Assembly (NCBI RefSeq): GCF_005886535.1
Contig: NZ_PNDS01000005.1
Location: forward strand, 1 to 50,183
Direction: 5' to 3'
Length of the DNA: 50,183 nucleotides
Source of the DNA: Pseudoalteromonas sp. S2755
GTDB lineage: Bacteria; Pseudomonadota; Gammaproteobacteria; Enterobacterales; Alteromonadaceae
Under the pieces are notes generated by a model, which saw only the letters and a list, made by a program, of their open reading frames with translations, was not told the DNA's origin and did not search any database. This document shows, piece by piece, positions 48,501 through 50,183 of this stretch. Position 1 is the stretch's first letter; every line of letters begins with the position of its first letter. A program made the translations under genes and the position numbers.

Positions 48501-48926
48501 CCCTATGGCAATGTGGATTTACTCCAAGTAAAAGAAGATATTAGCCAAAAACCGCAAAGCAAAACTCAACTTAATGTCATCGCGGTTGATGACGATCCGA
48601 AAAACCTAGAAGCCATGGCGAGCCTGCTAGATAAATGGCATTGCTACTATCAGCTGTTTTACAAAGTAGAGGACGCGCTTGCTTACGCAAAACATAATCT
48701 TGCACCAGATGTTATTCTAATGGATTACCAACTTAACGATAACTGTGATGGGATCTCTTTGATCAAATCGCTACGCACCGCGTGGCAAAATACGGTTCCT
48801 GCTATTTTAATTACCGCTGTGAGGGATGAAGAAGTAAAAGTCGCCGCTAAGAATGAACAGATCCATTATCTGTCTAAGCCAGTAAAGCCAGCAAAACTCA
48901 AGGCTCTGCTCAATCATGGACGGTGA
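45501..48926 (+). CDS. CrbS-like hybrid histidine kinase with sodium:solute symporter domain
   Basis: 1141 aa. Residues 1 to about 490 form a PutP/SSS-type transporter domain (YCTSWTYYGSVGTAA, PNAxx-like helices), then a cytoplasmic linker, PAS domain (about 615-735), coiled coil, H-box with H797 in ASHDILQPLNAARL (HWE-unlike, HDxxQPL class), ATPase domain (NLVSNAVKYT, WDTGPGIS, GLGLGVVKRL) and a C-terminal receiver with phosphoacceptor D1075. This architecture is that of CrbS, which with the LuxR-type regulator CrbR controls the acetate switch in vibrios. It is divergent from the symporter genes. No crbR is in the window. Confidence 0.88.
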   Translation: MTAILLLVAAAYIGVLFWLANWGDKTTPRALKISHHPFVYAFSLGIYCTSWTYYGSVGTAATSSWHYFPILLGPILLFLFGQGFLRKLILVSKKQNITTIADFISARYGKRQTTAVMVTMIALLATIPYIALQLKALSSSFLLLQQDEQVSGTALALAGTLIMALFAIFFGTRKVDVTEYRSGLMLAVAFESIVKLLALGIVAVLAWQSLAQVPDSFEALSKHWQSFDFFNFNFVGQTLMAAAAIVCLPRQFHVVVVDNHNTSHLKTARWAFTLYLLLIAAMIIPIATAAIHPDIGYGAAPDSFVLALPIMMEHPILATFVFIGGLSAATAMIVVATLTLSTMLSNDVILPLLFKHKFKKNILNSSFKSQILLVRRFVIAAILLLSYMYQQWFGHGEALANMGLVAFSLVTQLLPAIVGGLYWRKGHAYGVYAGLIAGFICWMLFLMFPILEAGGLLDYEMRQTLITRGTLLALLANISCYISFSIGAQERLIDRIQAAAFVNPKDQAALSKRLNKQVRATVYDFKVLLQTFLGVQRSQQLLGHYAQNNILEDNDAYPAPEFISFCERALTGVLGASSAQALIRTVSSGRQMAFEEVVNFFDETTQALQFNQNLLYTSLENLSHGISVVDKDLKLVAWNKRYHEMFAYPDGFLEVGQPIEEVIRFNAERGECGPGEIDKHVDKRVQHLKNGTPHHFIRHRRNGQVFEMTGNPLPEGGFVTSFSDITTHIATQNALEEINMDLENRIEARTQEIRTINMDLKAEITNRHETEQALMAAKKEAEQANESKTRFLALASHDILQPLNAARLYLAAIDTNNLVSKDQGNFEKLTDSLDSTVHLMSALLDIAKLEQGAMKPTPRHFNIDDILLPLANEYAIISKEKGLELKVRSSHSIVHSDTTYLRRIIQNLVSNAVKYTDNGKVLIACRRRKHSLRLEVWDTGPGISNHEQNKIFNDFYRIQAGDNKGIGLGLGVVKRLCDLLSITISVNSVVNQGSRFAIDIPYGNVDLLQVKEDISQKPQSKTQLNVIAVDDDPKNLEAMASLLDKWHCYYQLFYKVEDALAYAKHNLAPDVILMDYQLNDNCDGISLIKSLRTAWQNTVPAILITAVRDEEVKVAAKNEQIHYLSKPVKPAKLKALLNHGR

Positions 48927-49043
48927 GCGCACAGACAGCTGTTGAATACGATAGCAATCGCAAAGTTTTTTGTTGGTAAGCATTTATCTCACTGCCAATT
49001 CGCAGTATTCTGAAAGTTCGCTTAGACGAATTGGAATGAGGTA

Positions 49044-49874
49044 ATGAGTTACATACTAACGACAGAGTGCAAAGATGACATAGGACTGATCGCGAAGATC
49101 ACTAGCCTTTGTCATGAGCACGACTTAAACATCACGCGAAATAATGAGTTTGTAGATAAAGAAGGACAGCGTTTCTTTATGCGTACAGAGCTCACAGGCA
49201 CACCCAGTGATAACTTTCTAGCACAACTTCGTCAGTCATTACCAATTGGCGCCAAGTTAAACCTTTACGGGCAAGAACGAACAAAAGTGGTGCTACTTGC
49301 GACGAAGGAAGCGCACTGCTTAGGCGGCGTGTTGCTTAAACAATACGAACAAGCATTCAATATTGAAGTACAAGCAGTTATCGCAAACTATGATACGTTG
49401 GAACCCCTTGTTAAAGGATTTGGTATTCCTTTTCATCTGGTATCACATGAAGGGTTGAGTAGAGCTGAACACGACAGTGCAATGGCCGATTTAATCGCAC
49501 AATATGATCCTGATATTGTTGGCTTGGCAAAGTATATGCGGATCTTAACACCGGAATTTGTATCACGCTTTGACGGGAAAATTATCAATATTCACCACTC
49601 ATTCTTGCCTGCCTTTATCGGTGCAAAACCTTACCATCAGGCATTTGAGCGTGGCGTGAAAATTATTGGTGCTACCGCTCACTTTGTTAATGATGAATTA
49701 GATGAGGGGCCTATTATTGCCCAAAATGTCACGCAAGTTAGCCATGCTCAAAATGCTGAAGAGATGGCAAAAATCGGTAGAGACATTGAAAAAACAGTAT
49801 TTTGTAACGCGTTACAATTAGCCTGCGAGCATAAGCTTTTCATTAACGGCAATAAAACTGTCGTCTTTTCATAA
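49044..49874 (+). CDS. purU: Formyltetrahydrofolate deformylase PurU
   Basis: Hydrolyses 10-formyl-THF to THF and formate, supplying formate for purine synthesis and balancing one-carbon pools. An N-terminal ACT-like domain (about 1-80, YILTTECKDDIGLIAKI) is followed by the formyltransferase fold: VVLLATKEAHCLGGVL, LAKYMRILT, IINIHHSFLPAFIGAKPY (catalytic N-x-H...S) and ATAHFVNDELDEGPII with the conserved aspartate. 276 aa (E. coli 280). GAGGT precedes the ATG. Confidence 0.95.
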   Translation: MSYILTTECKDDIGLIAKITSLCHEHDLNITRNNEFVDKEGQRFFMRTELTGTPSDNFLAQLRQSLPIGAKLNLYGQERTKVVLLATKEAHCLGGVLLKQYEQAFNIEVQAVIANYDTLEPLVKGFGIPFHLVSHEGLSRAEHDSAMADLIAQYDPDIVGLAKYMRILTPEFVSRFDGKIINIHHSFLPAFIGAKPYHQAFERGVKIIGATAHFVNDELDEGPIIAQNVTQVSHAQNAEEMAKIGRDIEKTVFCNALQLACEHKLFINGNKTVVFS

Positions 49875-49950
49875 TCAATTTCAGAAGCGCTGTTTAGCAA
49901 CATAGGAAATGAGCGCATGGATGCGTGCACTCCCACAATGCTGTGTATTC

Positions 49951-49980
49951 GGTGGTAGGAGCGAGTTTACCTCGCGATGT
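49951..49980 (+). repeat. REP-like element (GTAG head plus hairpin)
   Basis: GGTGGTAGGAGCGAGTTTAC starts the element: GTAG at 49955-49958, then GCGAG pairing with CTCGC around a 5-nt loop, then GATGTG. A GTAG tetranucleotide followed by a short palindrome is the form of REP sequences mobilised by RAYT transposases. A second copy starts at 50162. Confidence 0.65.
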
Positions 49981-50021
49981 GTTGATTACCTTGCGAGCTT
50001 TTCTAAATTCCAAACAGCAAA

Positions 50022-50049
50022 AAACCCGTCGCATTGCTGCAACGGGTTT
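50022..50049. terminator. Hairpin terminator downstream of purU
   Basis: AAACCCGT (50022-50029) pairs with ACGGGTTT (50042-50049) around a 12-nt loop. The plus-strand tail is TCTCT; on the minus strand the stem is followed by TTTTTT, so it could end a minus-strand gene lying to the right of the window as well as purU. Confidence 0.7.
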
Positions 50050-50161
50050 CTCTAATAAGGCCCTAGCTCGCTACGAAGAAGGATGTTTTATTCTTTTTGT
50101 TTGGGAAGCCTAATAGCTCGGCGGGTAAACCACCTCCGATCATGCAGCTCAGTACTGATGC

Positions 50162-50183
50162 GGTGGTAGGAGCGAGTTCACCT
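50162..50183 (+). repeat. Second REP-like copy, cut by the window edge
   Basis: GGTGGTAGGAGCGAGTTCAC followed by CT matches 49951-49972 with one T-to-C change in the loop. The direct orientation and the 211-bp distance suggest a REP cluster continuing outside the window. Confidence 0.65.

Larger units (their letters stand above)
49875..50183. other. Intergenic region downstream of purU with REP-like repeats
   Basis: About 310 bp to the window edge without a credible gene. A 62-codon open frame at 49925-50113 spans both a REP-like element and a hairpin and has no ribosome-binding site, so it is not annotated. The region contains one complete REP-like element, a terminator-like hairpin and a second, truncated REP-like copy. 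Confidence 0.6.

Noticed and set aside
49925..50113. 62-codon ORF after purU
   Set aside because: It runs across the REP-like element and the terminator hairpin and has no ribosome-binding site.

Overview
This 50 kb window is chromosomal core DNA of a marine gammaproteobacterium, most likely an alteromonad such as Pseudoalteromonas. The evidence is moderate AT richness, gammaproteobacterial gene order (trmH-like/smc/zipA/ligA; yibN-grxC-secB-gpsA facing gpmI-envC-ctp-yibQ; sfsA-dksA-gluQ-pcnB-folK-panB-panC; epd-pgk-fba), a gammaproteobacterial Pho regulon and an acetate-switch type locus. I see no prophage, CRISPR array, restriction or defence island, and no complete insertion sequence. The unusual material lies in intergenic DNA and in details of the core genes.

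Layout. 1-2.1 kb: tRNA-Val with a decayed copy behind it, then a TPR protein with a degenerate receiver domain. 2.1-10.1 kb, minus strand: TrmH-family methyltransferase, smc, zipA, ligA, a DUF2919 membrane protein and msrB. 10.2-13.4 kb: a small membrane protein, a TonB-C-like periplasmic protein, then gpsA, secB, grxC and yibN on the minus strand. 13.7-18.9 kb, plus strand: gpmI, envC, a S41 protease, yibQ and a GNAT gene, a cell-envelope operon. 19-21.5 kb: a periplasmic protein of unknown function, a CBS protein and pepB. 21.6-27.9 kb, plus strand: sfsA, dksA, gluQ, pcnB, folK, panB, panC and a cysteine-patterned small lipoprotein. pcnB appears to start at AUU, as in E. coli.

28.1-36.3 kb is a phosphate-acquisition cluster: an outer-membrane beta-barrel gene and a half-size phosphate-binding-like protein (+) converge on an MCP, pstS, phoR, phoB and a second porin (-). 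Two arrays of 11-bp PhoB half-sites are visible. One is before phoB; the other is built into the last codons of phoR and continues towards pstS. A 263-bp MITE with TA target duplication has inserted into the stop codon of the phosphate-binding-like gene and regenerated a stop.

36.3-40.4 kb: epd-pgk-fba on the minus strand, separated from the second porin by about 520 bp holding 16 GATC sites. This is the most striking unexplained signal in the window. 40.5-48.9 kb: exonuclease, CBS/DUF294 nucleotidyltransferase-like protein, sodium/solute symporter and its DUF4212 partner (minus), divergent from a CrbS-like hybrid kinase with a transporter-type sensor domain; together these look like an acetate uptake and sensing module. 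49-50.2 kb: purU, a terminator, and REP-like elements at the right edge.

All product names rest on reading motifs, length and gene order by eye; no database search was run. Where an upstream ATG/GTG/TTG would lengthen a gene, the start was chosen from Shine-Dalgarno spacing, signal peptides, regulatory sites and family length, and the reason is given in each entry.
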